NCBI RefSeq assembly: GCF_027019125.1
Contig: NZ_JALUXE010000008.1
Span: forward strand, 124,001-188,000
DNA from: Roseovarius sp.
GTDB lineage: Bacteria; Pseudomonadota; Alphaproteobacteria; Rhodobacterales; Rhodobacteraceae
DNA length: 64,000 nt
Direction of reading: 5' to 3'
The stretch's first letter is position 1, and every line of letters begins with the position of its first letter. Shown piece by piece: positions 39,892-48,923 of the stretch. Both the position numbers and the translations under genes were made by a program. The notes below the pieces were generated by a model. The model ran no database searches, was not told the origin of the DNA, and saw nothing but the letters and a program-made list of their open reading frames with translations.

Positions 39892-40761
39892 ATGGTCGGG
39901 ATCATCGGGATTGTCGTAATTTTCGTCATGGTCTTTGGGGGGTATATGGCCGCCGGGGGCAAGCTCGGGATCATACTCAAGGCGTTGCCGTTCGAACTCA
40001 TGATGATCGGCGGGGCAGCTGTCGGAGCCTTTCTCATCAGCAATGACGGGCCCGCGATCAAGCACACGCTCAGAGATGTGACCAAGGTCTTCAAGGGACC
40101 GAAATGGAAGCCGCAGGATTACCAGGATCTGCTCTGTCTCTTGTTCGAGCTTATCCGTCTGGGTCGGCAGAACCCGATTGCCGTCGAAGAGCATATCGAG
40201 GTGCCAAAAGAGTCGGCGATCTTTTCCAGATACCCCAGGATTCTGGCCGATGCAGAGGCCGTGGCGCTGATCAGCGACACGCTGCGCTCGGCCTCAATGA
40301 ACTATGATGATCCGCATCAGGTTGAAGAGGTTCTGGAAAAGCGGATGGAGGCCACTCTTCACCATGCCCTGCACTCGAGCCATGCCCTGCAAACCATGGC
40401 CGATGGCTTGCCCGCTTTGGGGATTGTCGCCGCTGTCCTGGGGGTCATCAAGACGATGGCGTCGATTGACCAACCACCGGAAATCCTCGGCAAGATGATC
40501 GGTGGCGCGTTGGTCGGAACCTTTCTGGGCGTCTTTCTCTCCTACGGGCTGGTCGGGCCCTTCGCGGCCAAGGTCAAGGATGTGGTCGAGGAGGACGGGC
40601 ATTTCTATCAACTGATCCGTGAAGTGCTGGTGGCCAACCTGCATAACCATGCAACGAACATCTGCATTGAAGTGGGGCGGCAAAACACACCAGAGCACAA
40701 GCGCCCAAGTTTCAACGAGTTGGAAGAGGCATTGAAATCTCTCAAGCAGGAGGCGGCATGA
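39892..40761 (+). CDS. motA: Flagellar motor protein MotA
   Basis: A 289-residue stator protein with four membrane helices. It starts M-V-G-I-I-G-I-V-V-I-F-V-M-V-F-G-G-Y, the common MotA N-terminus; GGGGAG lies five bases upstream. In-frame ATGs at 39880 and 39853 are possible but give less usual starts. Later parts show R-Y-P-R-I-L-A-D, the long cytoplasmic segment with R-M-E-A-T-L-H-H-A, then L-P-A-L-G-I-V-A-A-V-L-G-V-I-K-T-M and F-L-G-V-F-L-S-Y-G-L-V-G-P (helices 3 and 4, with the functional prolines). It pairs with MotB, encoded 17 kb upstream, to form the proton channel. Confidence 0.93.
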   Translation: MVGIIGIVVIFVMVFGGYMAAGGKLGIILKALPFELMMIGGAAVGAFLISNDGPAIKHTLRDVTKVFKGPKWKPQDYQDLLCLLFELIRLGRQNPIAVEEHIEVPKESAIFSRYPRILADAEAVALISDTLRSASMNYDDPHQVEEVLEKRMEATLHHALHSSHALQTMADGLPALGIVAAVLGVIKTMASIDQPPEILGKMIGGALVGTFLGVFLSYGLVGPFAAKVKDVVEEDGHFYQLIREVLVANLHNHATNICIEVGRQNTPEHKRPSFNELEEALKSLKQEAA

Positions 40762-43049
40762 TCCGGGCGTGGGTCACATTGTTATTGCTGTCTTTTGGGG
40801 CTCTCCCGGCGCTTGCGCAAAACGTCGTGGTGCGCACGGGAGAGCATGAGGGGTTTACGCGGCTCGTACTGGATTTTCCAACGCGGCGCGACTGGCAGGG
40901 CCAAGCGCGCGAGGATGGCATCACGCTCACCTTTCCCGGCCAGAGCCCCGCATTTGACCTAAGCCGCGCCTTTGACCGGCTGACCCAAGGGCGGCTTGCC
41001 GCGATTGACGCGCCGGATGGCTCCGGACAGCTGGACCTGACATTCGGCTGTGCCTGCACAACGCGCACGTTCTGGCATGGCGGGTCCATGCTGGTGATCG
41101 ACATTCTTGCGCTCGCCACCCCCGACACCTTGCCAGCGCAAAGCAAGCGAGGCCGTGCGAAGGCGGATGGGTCCGCTGGCCTTATCCCGTCGACAATGAC
41201 GAGGCCCGTGTCTTCGGCGGCCAGATGGGTGGCATCGGGCCTCGCCCCGACTCCAGCCATGACTGAGGTGGCCGTACCCCCCGTCGCGCCTGTGCCTGAT
41301 GATATGCTGTGGACGGCACGGCGGACCCTGCTGGAGCAGATCGCCCATTCAGCCAATCACGGACTGGTCGAGCCTCTGCGCGCGCAAGGCCATGATGCAG
41401 AGCTACCGTCCCCCCCCACACCTCCGACTGCGCCGGCGGAAACCATAGCGTCTGACGGTATGGAAACGGGTAGCGCGGCGCGCTTGACCAAAGTTTTGCC
41501 CTCGGACCCACGCGGCAATCTCAGGGTGATGGGTACCATCGATCCCGCGCCAAGACTGGCCGTGTCCGCTGCGCCGCCCGGCTTGCTCGCGACCGCCTGT
41601 TTGCCAGAGGAACTTCTGGACGTCGCGACCTGGGGAGAGCGGGCATCGCTACCAGATCAGATCGGTGCCCTCTATCCCCGGCTTTCGGGGGAATTCGATG
41701 TTGTCAATCCAGAGGTGGCGCTGCACCTCGCACGACTCTACATCTATTTCGGCTTTGGCCGAGAGGCGCGCCAAGTGGTTTCGTTGATCCCGTCTGATGC
41801 ACAGGACGCCCCGGTTCTCCTGGAATTGGCAGGGGTCGTCGACGACCCGGATGCTGCGCCATCCGCGCCCCGTCTCAAGCAAGACCTGGGATGTCGTGGG
41901 CGCAGCGCCTTGTGGGCTGCGCTGGCGCATGAGGCAATTCCAGAGGGCAAATTGCTCGACCATCCGGCGATCCTGCGCGGGTTTGCCGAATTGCCCGAGC
42001 ACCTGCGTCGACATCTTGGTCCGCCCCTTGCCCGCAAGCTGCTGGCGGCCAAGCATCGCGAGACATCGGATATGATCTTGCGCGGTATTGGGCCAACGGA
42101 CCTGTCAGGTGCCCCAGGTGAAAAGATCGCAAAAGCAGAGCTTGCAATAGCAGACGGTGATTTCGACGCTGCCGACCAAAGCCTGAAAGGGGCTTTGTCG
42201 CGGAATGAGGGCGAGTCTGCACATGCCGTGTCAGCTCTTATCAATACCCGCATCTCTCGGGGCGAGGGCATCGACTATGACACCGCGCAACTGGCCGCTG
42301 CCCTCTATCAAGAGACCCGTGGAACCCCCGTGGGCCAAGACCTTGGGCGCTCCTATCTGTTGGCGCTCACCGCATCGCAATCCTACCGCGAGGCCTTTTC
42401 CGAATTCGACCGCATCACACCCGATTTGCCGGCCGAAACAGCCAGGGCCACGCGTCAGGAGATGTTGCGTCTGCTTGTCGCGCAGGCCGAGGATCTGGCG
42501 TTTCTGAGGCAGACTCTCAATGAGCCCCGGGCAACCTTCGCGATGATTCCGGCTGATCTGACACGGCGGATCGTTCGGCGCGTCTTGACCTTGGGCTTTG
42601 CCGATCTTGCGGATGAGCTCCTCAATGCGGCACCGCCGCCGGAAAAAGACCCGGACTATCAGCTCTTGAAGGCAGAGATTGCTCTGGCCCGGGGGCGTCC
42701 GCATCTGGCGGAGGCCGAGATCATTGGTCTTGCCTCGCCTGAGGCCGCCGCGCTGCGCGCCCGCGCCCGGACCGCTCTTGGGGATTACGCAGGAGCGATG
42801 CGCCATGCAAAGGGGCTTGAAGATGAGGCCGCGCTGCTGCAAGCGGCATGGCTTGCGCGGGATTGGCAAAATCTCTTGTCTTCGGATGATCCGGCGACGC
42901 GAGAACTGGCTCAGGCCATGGCGCAAGCCGCGCCAGACAAATCCGGCGGGGTTCTGTCCTTCAATCGACAATTGATTGATCAAAGCGTTGCAGCCCGCAT
43001 TGCCTTGGGCGCGCTCTTGGCGCGTACCGATATTTCCAGTTCCCCCTGA
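40758..43049 (+). CDS. Large periplasmic repeat protein next to motA (MotC-like candidate)
   Basis: A 763-residue protein with a signal peptide (W-V-T-L-L-L-L-S-F-G-A-L-P-A-L-A-Q). Residues 22-120 form a strand-rich domain resembling AMIN-type domains (V-V-V-R-T-G-E-H-E-G-F-T-R-L-V-L-D-F and F-W-H-G-G-S-M-L-V-I-D-I). A low-complexity Pro/Ala linker of about 160 residues follows, then a long helical, TPR-like region (about 290-760). I do not recognise the family with certainty. In rhizobia the periplasmic motor protein MotC needs the chaperone MotE; here a MotE-like gene and motA lie just upstream, with a 4-base overlap to motA. It is longer than rhizobial MotC, so the match is functional inference only. 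Confidence 0.45.
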   Translation: MIRAWVTLLLLSFGALPALAQNVVVRTGEHEGFTRLVLDFPTRRDWQGQAREDGITLTFPGQSPAFDLSRAFDRLTQGRLAAIDAPDGSGQLDLTFGCACTTRTFWHGGSMLVIDILALATPDTLPAQSKRGRAKADGSAGLIPSTMTRPVSSAARWVASGLAPTPAMTEVAVPPVAPVPDDMLWTARRTLLEQIAHSANHGLVEPLRAQGHDAELPSPPTPPTAPAETIASDGMETGSAARLTKVLPSDPRGNLRVMGTIDPAPRLAVSAAPPGLLATACLPEELLDVATWGERASLPDQIGALYPRLSGEFDVVNPEVALHLARLYIYFGFGREARQVVSLIPSDAQDAPVLLELAGVVDDPDAAPSAPRLKQDLGCRGRSALWAALAHEAIPEGKLLDHPAILRGFAELPEHLRRHLGPPLARKLLAAKHRETSDMILRGIGPTDLSGAPGEKIAKAELAIADGDFDAADQSLKGALSRNEGESAHAVSALINTRISRGEGIDYDTAQLAAALYQETRGTPVGQDLGRSYLLALTASQSYREAFSEFDRITPDLPAETARATRQEMLRLLVAQAEDLAFLRQTLNEPRATFAMIPADLTRRIVRRVLTLGFADLADELLNAAPPPEKDPDYQLLKAEIALARGRPHLAEAEIIGLASPEAAALRARARTALGDYAGAMRHAKGLEDEAALLQAAWLARDWQNLLSSDDPATRELAQAMAQAAPDKSGGVLSFNRQLIDQSVAARIALGALLARTDISSSP

Positions 43050-43270
43050 CAATCGCGCAGCAAGTTACCGAATCGCAAGAGATAGGGCGCAGGCTGGTAC
43101 GCGAAGATTCTGAGAGCATGGGGCCGAGGCGACGGAAAGTCTTCGCCGAGGCTTTGGTCGCAACCGAGTTTGGAGCGTTCATGGCTGACCTACGGATCAT
43201 GGGCCGCTTGTTTGGCGGACAGATTGTGTCTGGCATACTTCTGGCCCACGTGCCGCGTCGAAGGGGGCGG

Positions 43271-44041
43271 ATGTGCGACCGTCTAGGTTCACAGTCTGCC
43301 CCGATCAACTGGGTTATGAAAAGCCTGACCCGCTTGGGGTACCTGCTCCGGCCCCTAGCGATCTGCAGTTATATGGGCGCGGTTCAGGCCATGGCGACCC
43401 CTGTCGATCTTTGTGATGAGGCGGCCCGGCATGCGGCGGGAAACGCGGATGTTCCCACAAATGTGCTGCGCGCGATTGCAAGAGCCGAAACGGGCCGTCT
43501 CGTCGCGGGCGAACTGCAGGCTTGGCCTTGGACCGTGAACTTGGAGGGCGACGGCTATTGGTTCGAGAGCGAAGCGGCGGCGCTTGCCTTTGTGCGCAGC
43601 GCCTACGCTCGCGGCGCCCGCAGTTTCGACATTGGCTGCTTTCAGATCAACACCCGGTGGCACGGTGGAGCGTTCGACTCGTTTGAGAGCATGTTCGATC
43701 CAAGGGAGAATGCGCTCTACGCTGCACGGTTTTTGGATGATTTACGGCGTGAGACGGGGACCTGGTCCAGCGCGATCGGGGCCTATCACTCCCGGAAGCC
43801 GCAGCGCGCCCAAGTCTATCGCGACCGGGTCGAAGACCTCTACGCTGGGCTGGATGGTATGCCGGCCCAAAAACCTGAAACAGCTATGCGGCACCGGTCT
43901 GCCGAGCCTGTCCCGCCTGGGAACGGCTATCCTTTGTTGCAGCATTCGGATGGTGTCTTGCGTCCGGGCTCTCTCGTGCCGATCGGCGAAACGCGGCGCC
44001 ATGTGATCAGGCTCGACCAAACAATCGCGGCAGGTTTTTAA
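43271..44041 (+). CDS. Lytic transglycosylase in the flagellar operon (SltF-like)
   Basis: A 256-residue exported protein with an SLT domain: A-I-A-R-A-E-T-G-R holds the catalytic glutamate, S-F-D-I-G-C-F-Q-I-N stands for the usual G-L-x-Q-I, and A-A-R-F-L-D-D-L and A-I-G-A-Y-H-S follow. The ATG at 43271 is taken because AAGGGGGCGG directly precedes it, though the signal-like segment (L-L-R-P-L-A-I-C-S-Y-M-G-A-V-Q-A) would also fit a start at 43316. Such enzymes open peptidoglycan for the rod; SltF in Rhodobacter sphaeroides does this. It lies 3 bases before flhA. Confidence 0.78.
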   Translation: MCDRLGSQSAPINWVMKSLTRLGYLLRPLAICSYMGAVQAMATPVDLCDEAARHAAGNADVPTNVLRAIARAETGRLVAGELQAWPWTVNLEGDGYWFESEAAALAFVRSAYARGARSFDIGCFQINTRWHGGAFDSFESMFDPRENALYAARFLDDLRRETGTWSSAIGAYHSRKPQRAQVYRDRVEDLYAGLDGMPAQKPETAMRHRSAEPVPPGNGYPLLQHSDGVLRPGSLVPIGETRRHVIRLDQTIAAGF

Positions 44042-44044
44042 AGC

Positions 44045-46129
44045 ATGGGCGACCTATCCATCAAATCGGTGTTTCAACCAACGGTCCTTCTGGCACTCGC
44101 CCTGATGGCCGTGATCGTGATGATGATCCTGCCCGTTCCGGCATGGATGCTGGATGTCGGGCTGGCCGCGTCCTTTGCTCTTGCGATTCTGATTTTCACG
44201 ATCACGCTCTTTATCGACAGGCCACTCGATTTTTCCGCATTTCCGACAATCCTGCTGGCGTCCCTGATGCTCCGACTGGCGCTCAACGTCTCCTCGACCA
44301 AGCTGATCATCGGAGAGGGTCACACCGGCACAGATGCCGCCGGAGAGGTGATTGAGGGATTTGCCAATTTCATCATCGGCGGCAACGTGCTCTTGGGGCT
44401 CGTCGTGTTTCTGGTGCTGTTGATCGTCAATTTTCTGGTGATCACCAAAGGTGCCGCGCGCATGGCGGAAGTGGGCGCGCGCTTTGCCCTTGATGCCATG
44501 CCGGGCAAGCAGCTTGCGATTGACAGCGACATGTCGGCGGGCGCCATCAATCATCAGGAGGCCAAGGAACGGCGAGAGAGAGAGCAACAGGAAACCACCT
44601 TCTTCGGATCGCTCGACGGGGCCTCGAAATTCGTCAAGGGCGATGCGGTTGCCGGCCTTTTGATCACGCTTCTGAACTTTCTGGTCGGTCTCGTGATTGG
44701 CATCGCGATGCATGACATGCCGATCGGTCAAGCCTTTGAAACCTATACGATCCTGACGATCGGCGACGGGCTCGTGACCCAGATTCCCGCGGTCATCATC
44801 TCAATCGCCGCGGCTCTGTTGCTGGCACGAGGCGGCAACAAGGGCGCGACGGATCTGGCGATTTCCGAGCAGATTGGCCGCCATCCAAGGGCGTTGGCAA
44901 CGGTTGCGGTTTTGATGGGGCTGTTCGCGCTCGTCCCGGGCCTGCCGTTTGTGCCTTTCTTACTCGGCGGTGTCGGATTGGCCGCTTTGGCCTTTGCCAG
45001 CCATCGCAACCGGGTCCTGGACGCGGCTGCCCCGGCCGAGGATGTCGCCCCGGCAACTGCGCCGGTCAGGTCGATGGGCGATATCCTCGAATTGGATGAC
45101 ATTCACGTGGAGTTTGCCCCGGATATCGTCAACATGGTGCTTGATCCCGGTGTCGGCCTCGAGGCGCGCATCACCAATATGCGCCAGTATGTTGCAACGA
45201 CATACGGGATCATCCTCTCGGATATCCGGTTGACCGATGATCCCGGGATGCCGCCCGGCAGCTACCTCATCCGCATTCAAGGGGTCGAGCGGGCGCGGGC
45301 GTTCTTGCGGGATAATCACCTTCTCGCCCTCGATCCCGAGCACTACCCCTCGCTGGCGCCGGGTGAAACGGTCAAGGAACCGGTTTATGGCGCGCCGGCA
45401 CGTTGGATACCGGCATCCGAACAGGATCGCGCGGCGCTCTCCGGGGTCACTCTGGTGGCTCCTCCCGAGGTGCTGGCAACGCATCTGCTCGAAGTAATTC
45501 GTCGCAATCTAAGCCGATTGCTGACGATGAAGACCATGCGGCGTCTGCTCGATGAAATGGTGAACCTCTCTGACAAGGGCAGGTCAGAGGCCAATCGCAA
45601 GCTGCTGGAAGAGATGATCCCGGACCGGGTCGCACCGGATTTGCTGCATGCCGTGCTGCGTCTCCTGCTGGCGGAACAGGTCTCGGTCCGGAACCTGCCG
45701 CTCATTCTTGAGGCCATTGCCGAATCCCGCCACTTGGGTCCTCAGCCCGAGACGATATGCGAGCATGTGCGCCAGAGGCTGGGGTTTCAGTTGGTGGCGG
45801 GGTTGCAACGCCCCGATGGCAGCCTGCCCCTGATCCAGCTTGCTCCGGAATGGGAGGATACATTCGCAACCTATGAGATGAACGGCGAGCGCGGTCGGTC
45901 CGATGTCGCCTTGCCACCAGAGCAATTCAGCGCATTGACGGCCGGCGTGGCCGAGCAGGTGCACCTGGCCGGGGAAAGGGGGCTATCGCCCGCCCTCGTC
46001 ACCTCGACCTTGCGCCGGCGGTTTCTGCGCACGCTCTTGAGCGCGAGGAACGTCAACGTCCCGGTTCTGAGTTTTGAAGAGATCGGGTTCGAGGTCAAAC
46101 CGTCGCTTGTTGGGGTGGTACGCGCGTGA
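44045..46129 (+). CDS. flhA: Flagellar export gate protein FlhA
   Basis: A 694-residue protein, typical FlhA length. The N-terminal half has eight membrane helices with A-A-S-F-A-L-A-I-L-I, F-P-T-I-L-L-A-S-L-M-L-R-L-A-L-N-V-S-S-T and the FHIPEP loop R-F-A-L-D-A-M-P-G-K-Q-L-A-I-D-S-D. The C-terminal half is the cytoplasmic ring domain that docks chaperone-substrate complexes, ending in E-I-G-F-E-V-K-P. It forms a nonamer beneath the FliPQR pore and uses proton flow for export. Three bases after the transglycosylase gene and overlapped by fliR (GTGA). Confidence 0.96.
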   Translation: MGDLSIKSVFQPTVLLALALMAVIVMMILPVPAWMLDVGLAASFALAILIFTITLFIDRPLDFSAFPTILLASLMLRLALNVSSTKLIIGEGHTGTDAAGEVIEGFANFIIGGNVLLGLVVFLVLLIVNFLVITKGAARMAEVGARFALDAMPGKQLAIDSDMSAGAINHQEAKERREREQQETTFFGSLDGASKFVKGDAVAGLLITLLNFLVGLVIGIAMHDMPIGQAFETYTILTIGDGLVTQIPAVIISIAAALLLARGGNKGATDLAISEQIGRHPRALATVAVLMGLFALVPGLPFVPFLLGGVGLAALAFASHRNRVLDAAAPAEDVAPATAPVRSMGDILELDDIHVEFAPDIVNMVLDPGVGLEARITNMRQYVATTYGIILSDIRLTDDPGMPPGSYLIRIQGVERARAFLRDNHLLALDPEHYPSLAPGETVKEPVYGAPARWIPASEQDRAALSGVTLVAPPEVLATHLLEVIRRNLSRLLTMKTMRRLLDEMVNLSDKGRSEANRKLLEEMIPDRVAPDLLHAVLRLLLAEQVSVRNLPLILEAIAESRHLGPQPETICEHVRQRLGFQLVAGLQRPDGSLPLIQLAPEWEDTFATYEMNGERGRSDVALPPEQFSALTAGVAEQVHLAGERGLSPALVTSTLRRRFLRTLLSARNVNVPVLSFEEIGFEVKPSLVGVVRA

Positions 46130-46890
46130 CATCTCTTGCGCAGGTCATTCAACTGTCGATGGACATGCTTTGGCTGCACGCAGGCGTGTTCCTGCGGGTG
46201 GCGCCGATCATCGGTCTCTTGCCGGGATTTGGCGAGGCCTCTCTTCCGATGCGGATCAAGTTGGCCCTTGCCATCGCCTTCACGCTGATCGTAACCCCCG
46301 TGCTGTCGCCTGACCCGACGGCTCAGGTGCATGCGCCGACAGTGGGTCTTGTCCTGTCCGAAACGATCATCGGCGTCGCTCTCGGTCTCGCCTTGCGGTT
46401 CTTTCTGATGGCCTTGCAGATGGCAGGGTCAATTGCGGCGCAGTCAACCTCGCTGGCGCAGATCCTTGGGAATGCCGGGCAGACGCCGCTCCCGGCCATT
46501 GGTCATCTCCTCGCAACGGGGGGCGTGGCCCTCATGATGATCATGGGAGTGCATGTCCGCGTGACAGAGATGATCGTGCTGAGTTACACGGTGTTTCCGG
46601 TTGCGGAGCTTCCGGATATCGGGGCTCTGTCGCAATGGGGCGTGGCCCGGATTGCGCAGGCGTTTTCCTTCGGCTTTTCTCTTGCCGCGCCCTTTGTTCT
46701 TGTCTCGGCTCTCTACAATCTGACCTTGGGTATCATCAATCGGGCGATGCCGCAGTTGATGGTTGTTATGGTCGGAGCCCCGGTGATCATGGCCCTCACA
46801 CTCTTTCTGCTGATGCTGGTGGTGCCCACGATGCTGGTGGTTTGGCTGGGGGCATTTCAGAATTTTGTCGCGAACCCGTTCGGAGGATAG
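46126..46890 (+). CDS. fliR: Flagellar export gate protein FliR
   Basis: A 254-residue membrane protein with about six helices. The start V-F-L-R-V-A-P-I-I-G-L-L-P-G-F-G, then G-L-V-L-S-E-T-I-I-G-V-A-L-G-L-A-L-R-F, and the C-terminal I-I-N-R-A-M-P-Q-L-M-V-V-M-V-G-A-P are the FliR hallmarks. The start is GTG in a GTGA overlap with the flhA stop. FliR caps the FliP-FliQ pore. flhB follows two bases later, preceded by GGAGG inside the fliR end. Confidence 0.94.
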   Translation: MTSLAQVIQLSMDMLWLHAGVFLRVAPIIGLLPGFGEASLPMRIKLALAIAFTLIVTPVLSPDPTAQVHAPTVGLVLSETIIGVALGLALRFFLMALQMAGSIAAQSTSLAQILGNAGQTPLPAIGHLLATGGVALMMIMGVHVRVTEMIVLSYTVFPVAELPDIGALSQWGVARIAQAFSFGFSLAAPFVLVSALYNLTLGIINRAMPQLMVVMVGAPVIMALTLFLLMLVVPTMLVVWLGAFQNFVANPFGG

Positions 46891-46892
46891 CG

Positions 46893-47981
46893 ATGGAAGG
46901 GCAAGAGGACGACTCTGACAAGACGTTCGAGGCGACACAACACAAGCTGGACGAGGCCCGCAAGAAAGGCGAGTTTGCGCGCTCTGCCGATCTGAACTCC
47001 GCGGGATCATACGCCGGGTTATTGCTCGCTCTTGTCGGGGCGGGCGGTTTGCTGCTGGAGAAGGTTGGCGGCAATCTCTTGGCCCTGTTGGACCAGTCCG
47101 ATCACTTGGCCCCCCTCGTGTTTCAGGGCGGTCGCGCTGCCTCGGCGTTGGGCGATATGGCGGGGCAGATCGTGCTCGGCCTGTCCCTGTTTCTCATCTT
47201 GCCAATGGCGCTCACACTTGCGGCCGTGATCGCACAACGCGCGTTTGTGGTGGCCCCAAACAAGCTGGAACCAAGATTGTCGCGTCTCAATCCGGTCGAG
47301 AACGCCAAGAACAAGTTCGGGGCGGCGGGTCTCTTCGAATTTGCCAAGAGTTTTGCGAAGTTGGGTCTCTACGGCCTTCTGCTTGGAGGGTTCCTGTCCT
47401 ATCGGTTGCCTGACATGGTAAGCGCCGTGCATGCAGAAGCCCCGATCATCGGCGCGGTGATGGGGGCGATGATGGTCGATTTCCTGACTCTTGTCTTGCT
47501 GATCACCCTCGCCGTCGGCGGGCTTGATTACCTCTGGCAGCATTTTGATCACCTCCGGCGTCAGAGGATGTCACATAAGGACATGCGCGACGAGCAAAAG
47601 CAGAATGATGGCGATCCCACCGTAAAGCAGCAGCGCCGGCGCCGCGCCACGGAATTGGCATCCGGCAGCATGATGGCGGATGTGCCGACGGCCGATGTGG
47701 TGATCGTCAACCCTACCCATTTTGCCGTGGCCCTGAAATGGAGCCGCAAGCCGGGCGCTGCCCCAATCTGTGTCGCCAAAGGCATGGATCACATCGCGCT
47801 CGCGATCCGCGACCTTGCTCGTGACAACGGCGTGCCTGTCCTGTCGGATGCGCCCACCGCGCGCGCGCTGCACGCCACGACAGAGATCGGCCAGGAAATT
47901 GAACCCATGCATTATGCCGCGGTGGCCGTCGCCATCCGCTTTGCCGAAGACATGCGGCGCAAGGCAAGGAGTTTTGGATGA
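46893..47981 (+). CDS. flhB: Flagellar export switch protein FlhB
   Basis: A 362-residue protein: E-A-T-Q-H-K-L-D-E-A-R-K-K-G-E-F-A-R-S at the N-terminus, four membrane helices, D-Y-L-W-Q-H before the cytoplasmic linker, and the autocleavage motif NPTH at residues 273-276. Self-cleavage between Asn and Pro switches export from rod/hook to filament substrates, normally triggered by FliK, which is not in the window. The ATG is preceded by GGAGG. The end overlaps the next small gene by 4 bases. Confidence 0.95.
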   Translation: MEGQEDDSDKTFEATQHKLDEARKKGEFARSADLNSAGSYAGLLLALVGAGGLLLEKVGGNLLALLDQSDHLAPLVFQGGRAASALGDMAGQIVLGLSLFLILPMALTLAAVIAQRAFVVAPNKLEPRLSRLNPVENAKNKFGAAGLFEFAKSFAKLGLYGLLLGGFLSYRLPDMVSAVHAEAPIIGAVMGAMMVDFLTLVLLITLAVGGLDYLWQHFDHLRRQRMSHKDMRDEQKQNDGDPTVKQQRRRRATELASGSMMADVPTADVVIVNPTHFAVALKWSRKPGAAPICVAKGMDHIALAIRDLARDNGVPVLSDAPTARALHATTEIGQEIEPMHYAAVAVAIRFAEDMRRKARSFG

Positions 47982-48406
47982 CCTCCCGAAGCGAGGCCGA
48001 CATGGTCGCCCTGACAGAGGCGCTCTACCGCGCGGACTCGGCCAGAATGCAAAGGCTGCTTGCGGAAGAGGCGGGTTTGCGCGCTGACCTTCGGCAGCTT
48101 GAAACGATGCGCCGCACCGCAGGCGAGATGCCCCAAGAGGATGCAAGCGGATATCGTGCGGTCGGCGCGGATCTCTTGTGGCAGGGATGGATCGGGCAGA
48201 GCAAGGCGCGGCTGCATTCCGAACTCGCGCGCGTTCTGGGGCGCAAGGGGCAACTTGGCCGGGAACTGCGTCGCAGTTTTGGCAAGTATCAGGCGGCGAC
48301 CCAGCTCTCGGAAGACGAGGCGCGGCGCGTCGTGCAACGGCGCGACATGGCGCGGACCGCGCTTTTGGACAGTCTCGCTCAGCTTTTGCGGACGTCCCCG
48401 GACTGA
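47978..48406 (+). CDS. Small coiled-coil protein, FliJ-like candidate
   Basis: A 142-residue, Arg/Glu/Leu-rich protein predicted as two long helices, with no membrane segment. Examples are A-R-M-Q-R-L-L-A-E-E-A-G-L-R-A-D-L-R-Q-L and S-E-D-E-A-R-R-V-V-Q-R-R-D-M-A-R-T. Export proteins of the FliJ type look like this but sequence identity is always low, so the assignment is by position: last gene after flhB, 4-base overlap, and no other fliJ seen near fliI. It could also be a chaperone. Convergent with the second fliL-like gene, 10 bases apart. Confidence 0.5.
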   Translation: MTSRSEADMVALTEALYRADSARMQRLLAEEAGLRADLRQLETMRRTAGEMPQEDASGYRAVGADLLWQGWIGQSKARLHSELARVLGRKGQLGRELRRSFGKYQAATQLSEDEARRVVQRRDMARTALLDSLAQLLRTSPD

Positions 48407-48416
48407 CTGTCGTCGT

Positions 48417-48899
48417 TCAGATGTCCTGGCGTGCGATTTCGGTGATCAGAATTCCGAGGATCGCATCCCCCAGCACCTCGCTTGCAGCTTCGGCCAACGC
48501 CAGGCGCAGAACATCCATGTTCCGGGCTTTGGTGAACTCTCCGTCAAAGCCTCCCCGGTTGGCGTGATTGAAAAGCGCTTGCAACAGGACATCCCGCAGC
48601 TTCGGTTCTCGGTCATAGATCTCCGATGTGCGACCTGCGGCGGTTTCAACGCTGAGTGACAGCACCATCAGCGCAGTGATCCTGTCTTTGGCAACCAGCG
48701 GGATGACAAACTGATTGTTGAGTTTCACGATTTCACTGGCAACGGGGGCTTCTGGCACCGATGCTGCATGATCCGCGCCGTGCATGGCCGGGCTTTCCGC
48801 CTGCGCGCTCTCGGTCTCGGGTCGGAGCAAAATGCCTGCTCCGGCCCCGGCAGCCAAACCGAACAACAGCAAGAGTAATGGCAGCAGTTTCGCGAGCAT
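48417..48899 (-). CDS. Second FliL-like flagellar protein
   Basis: A 160-residue protein: one membrane helix at the N-terminus (L-L-P-L-L-L-L-L-F-G-L-A-A-G-A-G-A-G), an acidic linker and a periplasmic domain with F-V-I-P-L-V, V-L-S-L-S-V-E, K-L-R-D-V-L-L-Q-A-L-F-N-H-A-N-R-G-G-F and L-R-L-A-L-A-E-A-A. The pattern is FliL-like but differs clearly from the fliL at 38312, with no closing I-x-E-F-V-L. Possibly a paralogue with another stator or rod role. Last gene of the flgB-to-fliL2 operon. Confidence 0.7.
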   Translation of the reverse strand: MLAKLLPLLLLLFGLAAGAGAGILLRPETESAQAESPAMHGADHAASVPEAPVASEIVKLNNQFVIPLVAKDRITALMVLSLSVETAAGRTSEIYDREPKLRDVLLQALFNHANRGGFDGEFTKARNMDVLRLALAEAASEVLGDAILGILITEIARQDI

Positions 48900-48923
48900 G
48901 GTGGTCGGTCCTCACACTGGGAT

